Assembly: GCF_003324185.1 (NCBI RefSeq)
Contig: NZ_PXUP01000009.1
Coordinates: 1 to 64,000 of the forward strand
DNA: 64,000 bases
Source: Faecalibacterium prausnitzii
GTDB taxonomy: Bacteria; Bacillota; Clostridia; Oscillospirales; Ruminococcaceae
Reading direction: 5' to 3'
In this document: piece by piece, positions 15,986-25,027 of the stretch
Layout: every line of letters starts with the position of its first letter
Position numbering within the stretch: the first letter of the stretch is position 1
Translations under genes and position numbers: made by a program
Notes under the pieces: model-generated
The model's input: the letters and a program-made list of their open reading frames with translations, nothing else
What the model was told of the DNA's origin: nothing
Databases searched by the model: none

Positions 15986-16279
15986 ATGGCGAAAGATCAT
16001 CCCACCGGCAACTCCGGCCTGTACCGGGCTTTTCTGCAGCTCAAGACCCCGGAGGAATGCTATCGTTTTCTGCAGGACGTGTGCAGCTATTCGGAGCTCA
16101 GCGCAATGGAGCAGCGCTACAACATTGCCGAGTTGCTGGCCGACAAGTGCATCTACACCGAGATCATGGACAAGACCGGCGCGTCCAGCGCCATCATCAG
16201 CCGGGTCAGCCGGGTGCTGAGCGCGGACGACAGTGTGCTGCGTGCGCTGCTGGAAGCTGAAAAAAAGTCCGCTGACTGA
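15986..16279 (+). CDS. YerC/YecD family TrpR-like regulator
   Basis: 97 residues, full length for the family. LKTPEECYRFLQDVCSYSEL and the MEQRYNIAELLADK block followed by TGASSAIISRVSRVL form the TrpR-type helical dimer fold with helix-turn-helix. Family members are DNA-binding proteins without a known tryptophan response. AAGGAG precedes the ATG. A palindrome sits in its promoter. Confidence 0.88.
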   Translation: MAKDHPTGNSGLYRAFLQLKTPEECYRFLQDVCSYSELSAMEQRYNIAELLADKCIYTEIMDKTGASSAIISRVSRVLSADDSVLRALLEAEKKSAD

Positions 16280-16282
16280 TAC

Positions 16283-16327
16283 AAAAGCCGCGTACCGCCC
16301 AAAGCTGCGGCACGCGGCTTTTCTTTT
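16283..16327 (+). terminator. Terminator after yerC-like gene
   Basis: AAAAGCCGCGT pairs with ACGCGGCTTTT, followed by CTTTTT. Confidence 0.85.
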
Positions 16328-16353
16328 TAAGATTTGAACAGGAGGTTTTTCTT

Positions 16354-16905
16354 ATGGCAAAAGCTGTTGTATTTTTTGCGGAGGGCACCGAGGAGTGCGA
16401 AGCACTGCTGGTGGTGGATCTGCTCCGCCGCGCCAAGGTGGAGGTGCTGGTGGCCAGTGCTTCCGGCAGCCGGGAGATTTTGAGCAGCCATAAGGTGCAC
16501 ATCACCGCCGATGCGCTGGCAGAGGAGGTCGATTATTCCGATGTGGATCTGGTGGTGCTGCCCGGCGGCATTCCCGGCACGCCGAACCTTGCCGCCAACA
16601 AGACGGTGACCGACACCTGCATCGCCTTTGCAAAGGCGGGCAAAAAGGTAGCCGCCATCTGTGCCGCACCCAGCGTGCTGGCAGCACTGGGTCTGCTGGA
16701 GGGCAAAAACGCCACCGCTCACGCCGCATTTCAGGACAAGCTGGCCGGCGCCCATGTGCTGGACACCGAGGTCGTGGTGGACGGCAACATCACCACCAGC
16801 TACGGTCTGGGCGGCGCTATCCCCTTTGCGCTGGAGCTGGTGCGCCAGCTGGCGGGAGAAGCGGAAGCCGACCGCATCCGCAGCGCCATCGCCTACCGGC
16901 ACTGA
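16354..16905 (+). CDS. DJ-1/PfpI family protein
   Basis: 183 residues. The class I glutaminase-like fold is shown by AVVFFAEGTEECEAL at the N-terminus (the Glu that hydrogen-bonds the active Cys), VLPGGIPGT, and the nucleophile elbow AAICAAPSVLAALGLL with Cys near residue 103. DJ-1 members act as protein/nucleotide deglycases or chaperones; the exact role is unresolved. AGGAGG precedes it, and the FAH gene follows after 15 bases in one operon. Confidence 0.9.
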   Translation: MAKAVVFFAEGTEECEALLVVDLLRRAKVEVLVASASGSREILSSHKVHITADALAEEVDYSDVDLVVLPGGIPGTPNLAANKTVTDTCIAFAKAGKKVAAICAAPSVLAALGLLEGKNATAHAAFQDKLAGAHVLDTEVVVDGNITTSYGLGGAIPFALELVRQLAGEAEADRIRSAIAYRH

Positions 16906-16920
16906 GGGGAGGGAGACTAT

Positions 16921-17805
16921 ATGCGTTTTGTCACCTGCCGCCTGCCGGACGGTGTGGAGGACCCCGCCATCCTCTCGCAGGACGGCACACAGGTCTGGCC
17001 GCTGAGCTGGCTGGGGCTCTCCTACGAGACCCTGTCTGACGCCATCCCCTTTCTCACCCCGCAGGTGCGGTTCGGTTTGCAGCTGGCCATCAGCGGCATC
17101 CCCGCACTGCCGGTGGAGGCCGTCACCCTGCAAAGCCCCATCCCCTGCCCCGCGCAGGACGTGGTCTGTCTGGGCATCAACTATATGGCGCACTCGGACG
17201 AAGCCGAAAAATACTCTGCGGATGCCTTTTCCACCCAGCATCAGGACGCCATCTACTTCTCCAAGCGGGTCAGCCGCGCGGTACCGGACGGCGGCTTTAT
17301 CGAGGCGCACACCGACCTTGTGCAGAAGTTGGACTACGAGTGTGAGCTGGCTGTGGTGCTGGGCAAGGATGCCAAGGATGTGCCCGCCGGGCAGACCAAA
17401 GACTATGTGTTCGGCTACACCATCCTGAACGATGTCTCCGCCCGGGACGTGCAGACCGCCCACAAGCAGTGGTACTTCGGCAAAAGTCTGGACGGCTTTA
17501 CCCCCATGGGGCCCTGCATCGTCACGGCCGATGAATTTGACACCTACCCGCCCGCACTGCCTATCCGCAGCCGGGTGAACGGCGAGCTGCGGCAGGATTC
17601 CAACACCAAGCTGCAAATTTTTGATATCGACCATGTCATCCACGAGCTTTCGCAGGGCATGACCCTGAAAGCCGGTACCATCATCGCCACCGGCACCCCT
17701 GCCGGGGTGGGCATGGGCATGGACCCGCCGCAATTTTTGCACCCGGGCGACACCGTGCAGTGCGAGATCGAAGGAATTGGCACGCTGACCAACACCGTGC
17801 GCTGA
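16921..17805 (+). CDS. Fumarylacetoacetate hydrolase family protein
   Basis: 294 residues. C-terminal FAH domain from about residue 75: VVCLGINYMAHSDE, then DYECELAVVLGKDAK and FGYTILNDVSARDVQ carry the acidic metal ligands, and ATGTPAGVGMGMDPPQFLHPGD is the family's closing motif. Such enzymes hydrolyse or decarboxylate acylpyruvate-type compounds; the substrate is unknown. The GGGAGGGAG site precedes the ATG. Second gene after the DJ-1 gene. Confidence 0.9.
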   Translation: MRFVTCRLPDGVEDPAILSQDGTQVWPLSWLGLSYETLSDAIPFLTPQVRFGLQLAISGIPALPVEAVTLQSPIPCPAQDVVCLGINYMAHSDEAEKYSADAFSTQHQDAIYFSKRVSRAVPDGGFIEAHTDLVQKLDYECELAVVLGKDAKDVPAGQTKDYVFGYTILNDVSARDVQTAHKQWYFGKSLDGFTPMGPCIVTADEFDTYPPALPIRSRVNGELRQDSNTKLQIFDIDHVIHELSQGMTLKAGTIIATGTPAGVGMGMDPPQFLHPGDTVQCEIEGIGTLTNTVR

Positions 17806-17955
17806 ATTCCCTTGTGGAACTGCCCAAAATTTTACACAGATTTCAGTCCGATTGCACGAAATGCCGCCGCAGTACTGCTCTTTTGCGGAAAAATATGGTA
17901 TACTATAAAATACTGATAAAAAATGCGGCGCATCCGCATCAAAGGGGTAAATGAC

Positions 17956-18906
17956 ATGAAGGAATATGCATTTGGCATCGATCTGGGCGGCACTACCGCC
18001 AAGGTCGGCCTGTTCACCACCAGCGGCAAGCTGCTGGAAAAGTGGGAGGTAAGCACCGATACCTCTAATAACGGTGCTCACATTCTGGAAAATCTGGCTG
18101 CTGCCGTGCAGCAGAAGATGCAGGAAAAGGGTCTGTCCGCAGACGAGGTCGAGGGTGTCGGTCTGGGTGTGCCCGGCCCGGTGCTGGATTCCAGCATTGT
18201 GCCCATCGTGTGTGCAAACCTTGGCGGCTGGGGCAATCGCAACGTCTCCATTGAGCTCAGCGAGCTGCTGGGCGGCATCCGGGTGCTGGTGGGCAACGAC
18301 GCCAACGTGGCTGCGCTGGGCGAGATTTGGATGGGCACGGCACAGGGCTGCCGCAGCGCCGTCATGGTCACGCTGGGCACCGGCGTGGGCGGCGGTGTCA
18401 TCGTAAACGGCAAGGTCATCGACGGCGCTCATGGTGCCGGCGGCGAGATCGGCCACATCACCGTCAACCCCCACGAGACCGCCGTCTGCGGCTGCGGCAA
18501 GCACGGCTGCCTTGAGCAGTACTCCAGCGCCACCGGCGTTGTGCGCTGCATGAAGAAACTGCTGGACGCAAACCCGGACACCGCCTGCACCCTGCGCGGC
18601 AAGGACTTTGAAGCCAAGGACGTGTTCGACGCCGCCCGCGCCGGGGACGCACTGGCTGCCCGTGAGGTGGACGAGATGGCCTCCACGCTGGGCATGGCAC
18701 TGGCAAACATTGCCGCCACCACCGACCCCGAAATGTTCATGATCGGCGGCGGCGTGGCCCGCGCCGGGGAAGTCCTGTTCAACCCGCTGGTGCGCCACTA
18801 CAAGGAGTACGCCTTCCAGTCCTGCAAGGAGACCCCCATCAAGGCCGCCAGCCTTGGCAACGACGCCGGCATCTACGGTGCCGTGCGCCTGATCGTGGGT
18901 GCCTGA
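17956..18906 (+). CDS. ROK-family glucokinase
   Basis: 316 residues. ATP phosphate loop FGIDLGGTTAKVGLF at residues 5-19, sugar-binding GHITVNPHE and zinc motif CGCGKHGCLEQYSSA (C-x-C-G-x-x-G-C), and catalytic Asp in GNDANVAALGE. This is the ROK glucokinase pattern (glcK). It phosphorylates free glucose that does not enter by PTS. Start at ATG 17956 with GGGG 8 bases upstream. An extended -10 (TGGTATACT) lies at 17896-17904. Confidence 0.9.
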   Translation: MKEYAFGIDLGGTTAKVGLFTTSGKLLEKWEVSTDTSNNGAHILENLAAAVQQKMQEKGLSADEVEGVGLGVPGPVLDSSIVPIVCANLGGWGNRNVSIELSELLGGIRVLVGNDANVAALGEIWMGTAQGCRSAVMVTLGTGVGGGVIVNGKVIDGAHGAGGEIGHITVNPHETAVCGCGKHGCLEQYSSATGVVRCMKKLLDANPDTACTLRGKDFEAKDVFDAARAGDALAAREVDEMASTLGMALANIAATTDPEMFMIGGGVARAGEVLFNPLVRHYKEYAFQSCKETPIKAASLGNDAGIYGAVRLIVGA

Positions 18907-18928
18907 TCAGGGAATAGCGATCGCTTTC

Positions 18929-18967
18929 AAACCAGCCAAGCCTGCGGGCTTGGCTGGTTTTGTTTTT
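18929..18967 (+). terminator. Terminator after glucokinase gene
   Basis: AAACCAGCCAAGCC-TGCG-GGCTTGGCTGGTTT then GTTTTT. The loop is C(TGCG)G, a UNCG-type tetraloop. Confidence 0.88.
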
Positions 18968-19034
18968 ACAGGAGACAAAACAAGTCTGATTTTCCAAAAG
19001 CGTTGCATATCGGCGCAAAAAGGCAACTGCCGTC

Positions 19035-19063
19035 TTGTTTATTTTGTGCATTTATGCTAAAAT
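19035..19063 (+). promoter_or_regulatory. Promoter of the 5'-nucleotidase gene
   Basis: TTGTTT, 17 bases, TAAAAT; leader about 95 bases. Confidence 0.6.
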
Positions 19064-19166
19064 AGCGTGCAGATAGTTGATTTTTATAGAGTGGTATTAC
19101 TTTTTCTGATGCTGTAAAAATTCGGCTGAGCCGAAAAAATAAGGACGCAACAAAGGAGAACACGCC

Positions 19167-21119
19167 ATGAAAAAACTTTTTGCCATGACGGTGGCCGTGC
19201 TGCTGCTGTTTTCAGTGCTGCTGGGCATTCCCGCCGCCTATGGGCAGGCACCGGAGACAGGCAAAACGCTGGACATCCTGTTCAGCCACGACACCCACTC
19301 CCACCTGAACGCCTTCACCACCGTTGTGGAGGACGAGGAAACGGACATCGGCGGCTTTGCCCGCGCCAACACCCTCATCAAGGCACAGCGCGCCAAAGAC
19401 CCGGACACCCTTGTGATCGACGGCGGTGACTTTTCCATGGGCACCCTGATCCAGACCGTGTTTGAAACGCAGGCCGCAGAGCTGCGGATGCTGGGCTACA
19501 TGGGCTACGATGTGACCACCTTCGGCAACCACGAGTTCGATTACCGCTCCAAGGGTCTTGCCAATATGCTTACCAGCGCCCGCACCTCCGGCGATGCCGT
19601 CCCGTCCATCGTGGTCTGCAATGTGGACTGGGATGCCATGGAGGCCGCCGGCCTCACTGAGGGTCAGCAGCTGCTCAAAGACGCCTTTGCCGCCTATGGC
19701 GTGCAGGACTACACCGTGGTGCAGAAGGGCGATGTGCGCATTGCCGTGGTGGGCGTTTTCGGCAAGGATGCCCTCTCCTGCGCGCCCACCTGTGAACTGA
19801 AATTCAAGGACCCGGTACAGGCGGTAAAAGCCACCGTGGCAGAGATCAAGGCGAACGAAACCGCGGACATGATCGTCTGCGTTTCCCACAGCGGCACATG
19901 GGACGACCCCAAAAAGTCTGAGGACGAGCTGCTGGCTAAAGGTGTGCCTGAGCTCGACCTTATCCTGAGCGGCCACACCCACAGCCGCATTCAGGAACCC
20001 ATCCGGCACGGGGACACCTATGTGGTATCCTGCGGCGAATACGGCAAAAATCTGGGCAGCCTGTCCATGGCGCAAAAAGCGGACGGACGCTGGCAGGTGA
20101 CCGATTACCAGCTGATCCCCATCACTTCCGATATTCCCGCCGATGTGGAAACGCAAGAGGTCATCGACCGCTTTATGGACACAGTGGACGAAGATTATCT
20201 GGCGCAGTTCGGCTACACCAAGGATCAGGTTCTGGCGGAAAATGACGTTGTTTTCTCCAACCTGAAAGATCTGGGCAAGGTGCACACCGAGCACAATCTG
20301 GGCGATCTCATCGCGGATGCCTATGTGTACGCGGTGGAGAACGCCGCCGACTATGACGGCGTGCCGGTAGATCTGGCGGTGGTGCCCAGCGGCACCGTGC
20401 GCGACACCTACGCCCGGGGCGATATCACGGTGGAGCAGGTGTTCAACTCCTTCTCGCTGGGCATCGGCGCGGACGGCGTGCCGGGCTATCCTCTCATCGA
20501 AGTCTACCTCACCGGCAAGGAACTGCGCACCGCCGCCGAGATCGACGCTTCCGTGTCGGATTTCATGACCACCGCGCGACTGTATTGCAGCGGCCTGAAC
20601 TTTACCTACAACCCCCACCGTCTGCTGCTGAACAAGGTGACGGACGTCTATCTGGTCAAGGACGGTCAGCGTGTGGAGCTGCAGGACGACAAGCTGTACC
20701 GCATCGTAGCAGACCTTTACAGCGGGCAGATGCTGAGCGCTGTGACGGATATGTCCTACGGCATTTTGTCCATCGTGCCGAAGTACGCCGACGGCACTCC
20801 CATCGAAGATTTTGAGGATGTGATCCTGACCGAAAACGGCAAAGAGCTGAAGGGCTGGGACGCCATTGCGCGGTACATGGCCTCGTTCGAGGATACCGAC
20901 GGCGACGGCATCGGCAACGTGCCGGACTACTACAGCACCCTGCACGACCGCAAAAAGGTAGAGGACAGCCGCAGCCTTTCCGCGCTGCTGAAAAAGCCCA
21001 ACCGCTTTACCTTTATCCTCCTTGGTCTGATCCTCACCGTCATTCTGCTGGTGGTGTGCCTTGTGCTGCTGCTCCGTAAGCTGGTGCGCAAACTCCGCCG
21101 CAGAAAAAAAGCACGTTAA
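19167..21119 (+). CDS. Surface 5'-nucleotidase / 2',3'-cyclic phosphodiesterase
   Basis: 650 residues. Signal peptide (residues 1-27), then a metallophosphatase domain with FSHDTHSHLNAF, VIDGGDFSMG, TFGNHEFDY and LSGHTHSR metal ligands, and a C-terminal 5'-nucleotidase domain (residues 340-560) that binds the nucleoside. Residues about 613-637 form a membrane anchor followed by RKLVRKLRRRKKAR, so the enzyme is held on the outer face of the membrane. It releases nucleosides and phosphate from extracellular nucleotides. Full length for this family. Monocistronic. Confidence 0.92.
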   Translation: MKKLFAMTVAVLLLFSVLLGIPAAYGQAPETGKTLDILFSHDTHSHLNAFTTVVEDEETDIGGFARANTLIKAQRAKDPDTLVIDGGDFSMGTLIQTVFETQAAELRMLGYMGYDVTTFGNHEFDYRSKGLANMLTSARTSGDAVPSIVVCNVDWDAMEAAGLTEGQQLLKDAFAAYGVQDYTVVQKGDVRIAVVGVFGKDALSCAPTCELKFKDPVQAVKATVAEIKANETADMIVCVSHSGTWDDPKKSEDELLAKGVPELDLILSGHTHSRIQEPIRHGDTYVVSCGEYGKNLGSLSMAQKADGRWQVTDYQLIPITSDIPADVETQEVIDRFMDTVDEDYLAQFGYTKDQVLAENDVVFSNLKDLGKVHTEHNLGDLIADAYVYAVENAADYDGVPVDLAVVPSGTVRDTYARGDITVEQVFNSFSLGIGADGVPGYPLIEVYLTGKELRTAAEIDASVSDFMTTARLYCSGLNFTYNPHRLLLNKVTDVYLVKDGQRVELQDDKLYRIVADLYSGQMLSAVTDMSYGILSIVPKYADGTPIEDFEDVILTENGKELKGWDAIARYMASFEDTDGDGIGNVPDYYSTLHDRKKVEDSRSLSALLKKPNRFTFILLGLILTVILLVVCLVLLLRKLVRKLRRRKKAR

Positions 21120-21127
21120 AATAGCAC

Positions 21128-21160
21128 AATGCCGGACAGCCTGCGGGCTGTCCGGCATTG
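21128..21160 (+). terminator. Terminator after 5'-nucleotidase gene
   Basis: CAATGCCGGACAGCC-TGCG-GGCTGTCCGGCATTG, another TGCG-capped stem, then TATTTTC. Confidence 0.75.
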
Positions 21161-21171
21161 TATTTTCACAA

Positions 21172-21825
21172 TCAGAATCTCCCCTTCTGCAAGCCTTCCA
21201 GCACCTCGTACAGGTCGCAGCACTCGGCGGTGTACAGACGGCGCATCTCGTCGTTGGCGGGGGCCATGTCCGGCACCATCACGGTGACAAAGTGCCCGGC
21301 GGCACCGGCGCGCACGCCGTTGTAACTGTCCTCCAGCACAAGGGTGCGGCCGGGCTGGGTGCCCAGCGCCTCCGCTGCCCGCAAAAAAATTTCCGGGTCG
21401 GGCTTGGAGGCTGAGAACTGCTCGCCGGAGACGATCACCTTGAAGTAGTGGGTCAAGCCCCAGCCGTCCAAATGGTGCCGGATAGACGCCATCCGGCTGG
21501 AGGAGGCCACTGCCATGGGGATGTGCTGCGCGTCCAGCCATGTCAGAATTTCGTCCAGTCCGGGCTTTTTGGGCGGCGGTGCCTGAAACGCCTTTTCCGC
21601 CTGTGCGTGCAGCGCCTCGATGATGGCGTCCGTGTCGCAGTTTTCCCCGTAGAAGCGGCGCAGCACCGCCCGCATGGTGTCCCCTGCCGTGCCGCGGGCG
21701 GCAACGTCCAGCCCTTCCTTATAAGAAAGCCCAAGGGTGGCAAGTGCAGGCTCCCACAGGGTAGCCCAGACCCGCTCGGTGTCAAACATCAGACCGTCCA
21801 TATCAAAAATAACGCTGTCGATCAT
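21172..21825 (-). CDS. HAD hydrolase, beta-phosphoglucomutase-like
   Basis: 217 residues. Motif I FDMDGLMFDTE near residues 7-17, motif II VASSSR, motif III K in SASKPDPEIFLRAA and motif IV LVLEDSYNGV, with a helical cap between I and II. This is the subfamily of beta-phosphoglucomutase and small sugar-phosphate phosphatases. The substrate is not determinable. Convergent with the 5'-nucleotidase gene. Confidence 0.88.
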   Translation of the reverse strand: MIDSVIFDMDGLMFDTERVWATLWEPALATLGLSYKEGLDVAARGTAGDTMRAVLRRFYGENCDTDAIIEALHAQAEKAFQAPPPKKPGLDEILTWLDAQHIPMAVASSSRMASIRHHLDGWGLTHYFKVIVSGEQFSASKPDPEIFLRAAEALGTQPGRTLVLEDSYNGVRAGAAGHFVTVMVPDMAPANDEMRRLYTAECCDLYEVLEGLQKGRF

Positions 21826-21976
21826 GGCAGTATGCTCCTTCCGTAGAAAAGCGGAGCTGTGCTCCGCAAAAGTGCTCTGTGCCCCTATTGTACCATAGAT
21901 TTGGCAGTTTGCACACCATTGTGCTCACAATCTGGTGCAACTTTACCGGTGGAAAGATGAAACATTTTTTGATTCC

Positions 21977-22004
21977 TTGCAAAACCGCTCCGGAATATTA
22001 TAAT
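21977..22004 (+). promoter_or_regulatory. Promoter of ilvE
   Basis: TTGCAA, 16 bases, TATAAT. I see no T-box or leucine leader between it and the start codon. Confidence 0.75.
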
Positions 22005-22077
22005 AGAAACCAACATTTGTGTCATAAAGCGCCGGAAATCGTGCGCACGCGCATAAAAGGAAAGAGGGAAACTCACT

Positions 22078-23157
22078 ATGTTGGATATCAAGATCACCCG
22101 CACGGCTACGCCCAAGGCAAAGCCCACCGATGAGACGAAGCTCGGCTTCGGCAAAAAGTTCTCCGACCACATGTTCGTCATGGATTACACCGAGGGCGAG
22201 GGCTGGCACGATGCCCGCATCGTCCCCTATGGCCCCTTTGAGCTGGACCCCGCTACCGTGGTGTTCCACTACGCACAGGAGATCTTTGAGGGCATGAAGG
22301 CCTACCGCACCGCCGACGACACCGTGCAGCTGTTCCGCCCGGACTGCAACGCCAAGCGTTTTCAGGATTCTGCTGACCGTCTGTGCATCCCCAAGATCCC
22401 GGTAGAGGACTACATTCAGGCTGTTGAGGCTCTGGTGGACGTGGACCGCGACTGGGTGCCCCACACCGACGGCGCTTCCCTGTACATCCGTCCCTTCATC
22501 TTTGCCAATGATGTGGGTCTGGGCGTGCACGCTTCCAAGCACTATATCTTCTGCATCATCTGCGCTCCCTCCGGTGCTTACTACGCCGAGGGCATCAATC
22601 CCGTGCGCATCTACGTGGAAGATGAGTATATCCGCGCCGCCCCGGGCCTGACCGGCTTTACCAAGTGCGGCGGCAACTATGCAGCTTCCATCAAGGCCGG
22701 CGAGCTGGCCGAGGAGCAGGGCTACGCACAGGTGCTGTGGCTGGACGGCGTGGAGAAGAAGTACGTTGAAGAAGTTGGCAGCATGAACATCATGTTCAAG
22801 ATCGACGGCAAGGTGTACACCGCCGCTACCGTAGGCACCGTGCTGCCCGGCGTCACCCGCCGCAGCTGCATCGAGCTGCTGAAGGACTGGGGCTACGAGG
22901 TCGTTGAGGGCAAGATCGCCATTGCCGACATCATGGCTGCTGCCCGCGAAGGCAAGCTGGAAGAGGTGTTCGGCACCGGTACTGCTGCTGTCGTCTCCCC
23001 CGTCAAGGAGCTGGTCTGGAAGGGCGAGCACGCCTTCATCGGTGACGGCAAGATCGGCCCTGTCACCCAGAAGCTGTACGACACCATGACCGGTATGCAG
23101 TGGGGCAAGATCCCCGATACCAAGGGCTGGATCGTGCCTGTGGAAAAGAAATATTGA
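22078..23157 (+). CDS. ilvE: Branched-chain amino-acid aminotransferase
   Basis: 359 residues, the longer type II (eukaryotic-like) form. PLP lysine in GFTKCGGNYAAS near residue 197; VFHYAQEIFEGMKAYR, LYIRPFIFAND, QVLWLDGVEKKYVEEVG and GTGTAAVVSP are family hallmarks. It transfers amino groups between glutamate and the keto acids of Leu, Ile and Val. Strong promoter and terminator flank it, so it is expressed singly. Confidence 0.95.
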   Translation: MLDIKITRTATPKAKPTDETKLGFGKKFSDHMFVMDYTEGEGWHDARIVPYGPFELDPATVVFHYAQEIFEGMKAYRTADDTVQLFRPDCNAKRFQDSADRLCIPKIPVEDYIQAVEALVDVDRDWVPHTDGASLYIRPFIFANDVGLGVHASKHYIFCIICAPSGAYYAEGINPVRIYVEDEYIRAAPGLTGFTKCGGNYAASIKAGELAEEQGYAQVLWLDGVEKKYVEEVGSMNIMFKIDGKVYTAATVGTVLPGVTRRSCIELLKDWGYEVVEGKIAIADIMAAAREGKLEEVFGTGTAAVVSPVKELVWKGEHAFIGDGKIGPVTQKLYDTMTGMQWGKIPDTKGWIVPVEKKY

Positions 23158-23181
23158 GCCGCCTGTCACCCTACGGCTTTT

Positions 23182-23221
23182 AAAGGGACTGTTGCACACC
23201 GTCTGGGGCAGCAGTCCCTTT
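23182..23221 (+). terminator. Terminator after ilvE
   Basis: AAAGGGACTG.TGC stem ending in AGTCCCTTT. Confidence 0.7.
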
Positions 23222-23233
23222 GCTCTATAATCA

Positions 23234-23262
23234 TTGCAATTCCCGCCGCATGGTGCTACACT
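23234..23262 (+). promoter_or_regulatory. Promoter of the esterase pair
   Basis: TTGCAA, 17 bases, TACACT. Confidence 0.7.
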
Positions 23263-23328
23263 ACCTATAAAGGGCGTGGGCTTGCCGCCTGTGCCCCTTG
23301 CAGGAAGATTTGAGAGGAAAGAAGCACC

Positions 23329-24099
23329 ATGATCAAAAAATGGAGCATGAGTTACCCGGCGGTCAACGGCACCGAACAGCGCCGGGCGTATGTCTATCTG
23401 CCCACCATGTACGAGGCACAGCCGGAGCGCCGGTTTCCCGTGCTGTATATGTTCGATGGGCAGAACGTGTTTTTCAACGAAGATGCCACCTACGGCAAAA
23501 GCTGGGGCGTGGCAGATTATCTGGACTATACCGACACCCCGCTGATCGTGGCGGCCATCGAGTGCAACGCCGGGGCGAACAACGAGCGTCTGGTGGAGTA
23601 TTCCCCCTACCGCTTCGATGACCCCACCTACGGCCACTTTGACGGCAAGGGACAGGCCACCATGAGCTGGTTCGTCCACCGGTTCAAGCCTTTGATCGAC
23701 CAGAATTTCCGCACCCTGCCGGACAGGGCAAATACCTTTATCGGCGGCAGCAGCATGGGCGGACTGATGAGCTTGTACGCCCTGCTGCAATATAACGATA
23801 CTTACAGCCGCGCCGCAGCGCTGTCGCCCTCTATCTGGGTGGCACCGGATAAGCTTTCCGGCCTTGTGGGGCGCGCAAAACTTGCCCCCGGCACGGTGTT
23901 GTACATGGACTACGGCTCCCGGGAGATGGGCAACCACGATGGCATCCGCCGGGAGTTTTCCAACTTGAGCGGCAAGCTGATGACCCGGGGCATCCACCTG
24001 ACCAGCCGCATCGTGCCCGGCGGCACCCACTGCGAGGCCAGCTGGGAAAAACAGCTGCCCTTCGTGTTCCACACCCTGCTGTATGAGGTGGAGGAATAA
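23329..24099 (+). CDS. Esterase, alpha/beta-hydrolase fold (esterase D type)
   Basis: 256 residues. FPVLYMFDGQNVFF is the oxyanion strand typical of putative esterases (Fes/IroE, esterase D), GGSSMGG near residue 142 holds the Ser nucleophile, and GGTHCEASWE holds the His. No signal peptide. Followed by a second esterase-like gene and an ATP-grasp gene on the same strand, which suggests shared work on an esterified or amidated small molecule. The substrate is unknown. Confidence 0.85.
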   Translation: MIKKWSMSYPAVNGTEQRRAYVYLPTMYEAQPERRFPVLYMFDGQNVFFNEDATYGKSWGVADYLDYTDTPLIVAAIECNAGANNERLVEYSPYRFDDPTYGHFDGKGQATMSWFVHRFKPLIDQNFRTLPDRANTFIGGSSMGGLMSLYALLQYNDTYSRAAALSPSIWVAPDKLSGLVGRAKLAPGTVLYMDYGSREMGNHDGIRREFSNLSGKLMTRGIHLTSRIVPGGTHCEASWEKQLPFVFHTLLYEVEE

Positions 24100-24140
24100 A
24101 AGAAGGGTGACACCATCACCACACCAAAGGAGGAAACACC

Positions 24141-24899
24141 ATGGAGATGCAGTATTTCAAGGAGTACAGCCCGGAACTGGGACGGGATATGGAGTGCAAG
24201 CTTTACGGCCATGCAGGCCGCCCGATGCTGTATATCCCCTGTCAGGACGGTCGATTCTTCGATTTTGAAAACTTCCACATGACCGATGCCCTTGCCCCGT
24301 GGATCGAGTCCGGGCAGATCATGGTGCTTTCCATCGACACCATGGATCAGGAAACCTGGTCGGACGCGCAGGGCAACCCCTACTGGCGCATCCGCCGCTA
24401 TGAGCAGTGGCTGCGCTACATCACCCGCGAGGTCGCTCCGATGCTTCAGCATCTGGCGCAGCAGCGCAACGGCTGGAGCGACCTGCCCGGCATCATCGCC
24501 TTCGGGTGCAGTCTGGGCGCCACCCACGCGGTAAACCTGTACCTGCGCCGCCCGGATATCTTCTGCGGCTGTCTGGCACTCAGCGGCATCTACACTGCTC
24601 ACTACGGCTTTGGCGACTATATGGACGAGCTGGTGTACATGAACTCCCCCGTGGACTACATGAAGAACTTCCCGGAGGATCACCCCTATATGCAGCTGTT
24701 CCGCAGCCAGAAGGCCGTTATCTGCTGCGGTCAGGGCGACTGGGAACAGCCGGACACCACATGGCTGCTCAAGCGCATCTTTGAGGCAAAGCATATCCCC
24801 ATCTGGGTAGACCTGTGGGGTCACGATGTCAACCACGACTGGAACTGGTGGTACAAGCAGGTGGCCTACTATATGCCCTACGTTCTGGGCCAGCAGTGA
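24141..24899 (+). CDS. Second esterase-family protein
   Basis: 252 residues. Starts MEMQYFKEYSPELGRDMECKLYG, a layout seen in small cytosolic esterase-like proteins; GCSLGATHAVNLYLRRPD provides the nucleophile elbow (Ser near residue 119) and LWGHDVNHDWNWW a candidate His. AAAGGAGG upstream. It is 41 bases after the first esterase gene, with 38 percent or lower similarity judging by eye, so this is not a recent duplication. Confidence 0.75.
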   Translation: MEMQYFKEYSPELGRDMECKLYGHAGRPMLYIPCQDGRFFDFENFHMTDALAPWIESGQIMVLSIDTMDQETWSDAQGNPYWRIRRYEQWLRYITREVAPMLQHLAQQRNGWSDLPGIIAFGCSLGATHAVNLYLRRPDIFCGCLALSGIYTAHYGFGDYMDELVYMNSPVDYMKNFPEDHPYMQLFRSQKAVICCGQGDWEQPDTTWLLKRIFEAKHIPIWVDLWGHDVNHDWNWWYKQVAYYMPYVLGQQ

Positions 24900-24918
24900 C
24901 CCATCCTGTGAAAATGGC

Positions 24919-24948
24919 ACAACGGCGCGTCCATGGACGCGCCGTTGT
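24919..24948 (+). terminator. Hairpin after the second esterase gene
   Basis: ACAACGGCGCGTCC pairs with GGACGCGCCGTTGT, then TTCCC; may be a weak terminator, so readthrough to the ATP-grasp gene is possible. Confidence 0.6.
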
Positions 24949-25027
24949 TTCCCAATATTAAAATCTGTCCCGCCCCGCAGGGGCATTGCAATCATAGAGG
25001 TAACGGAAAGAGGAATCAACAAATACT

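Noticed and set aside
16327-18798. An 823-residue minus-strand frame
   Set aside because: Runs across the DJ-1, FAH and ROK genes, which have strong family motifs and ribosome sites on the plus strand.
21865-22077. T-box or leucine attenuator before ilvE
   Set aside because: No T-box core motif, no run of Leu/Val/Ile codons with a terminator in the leader.
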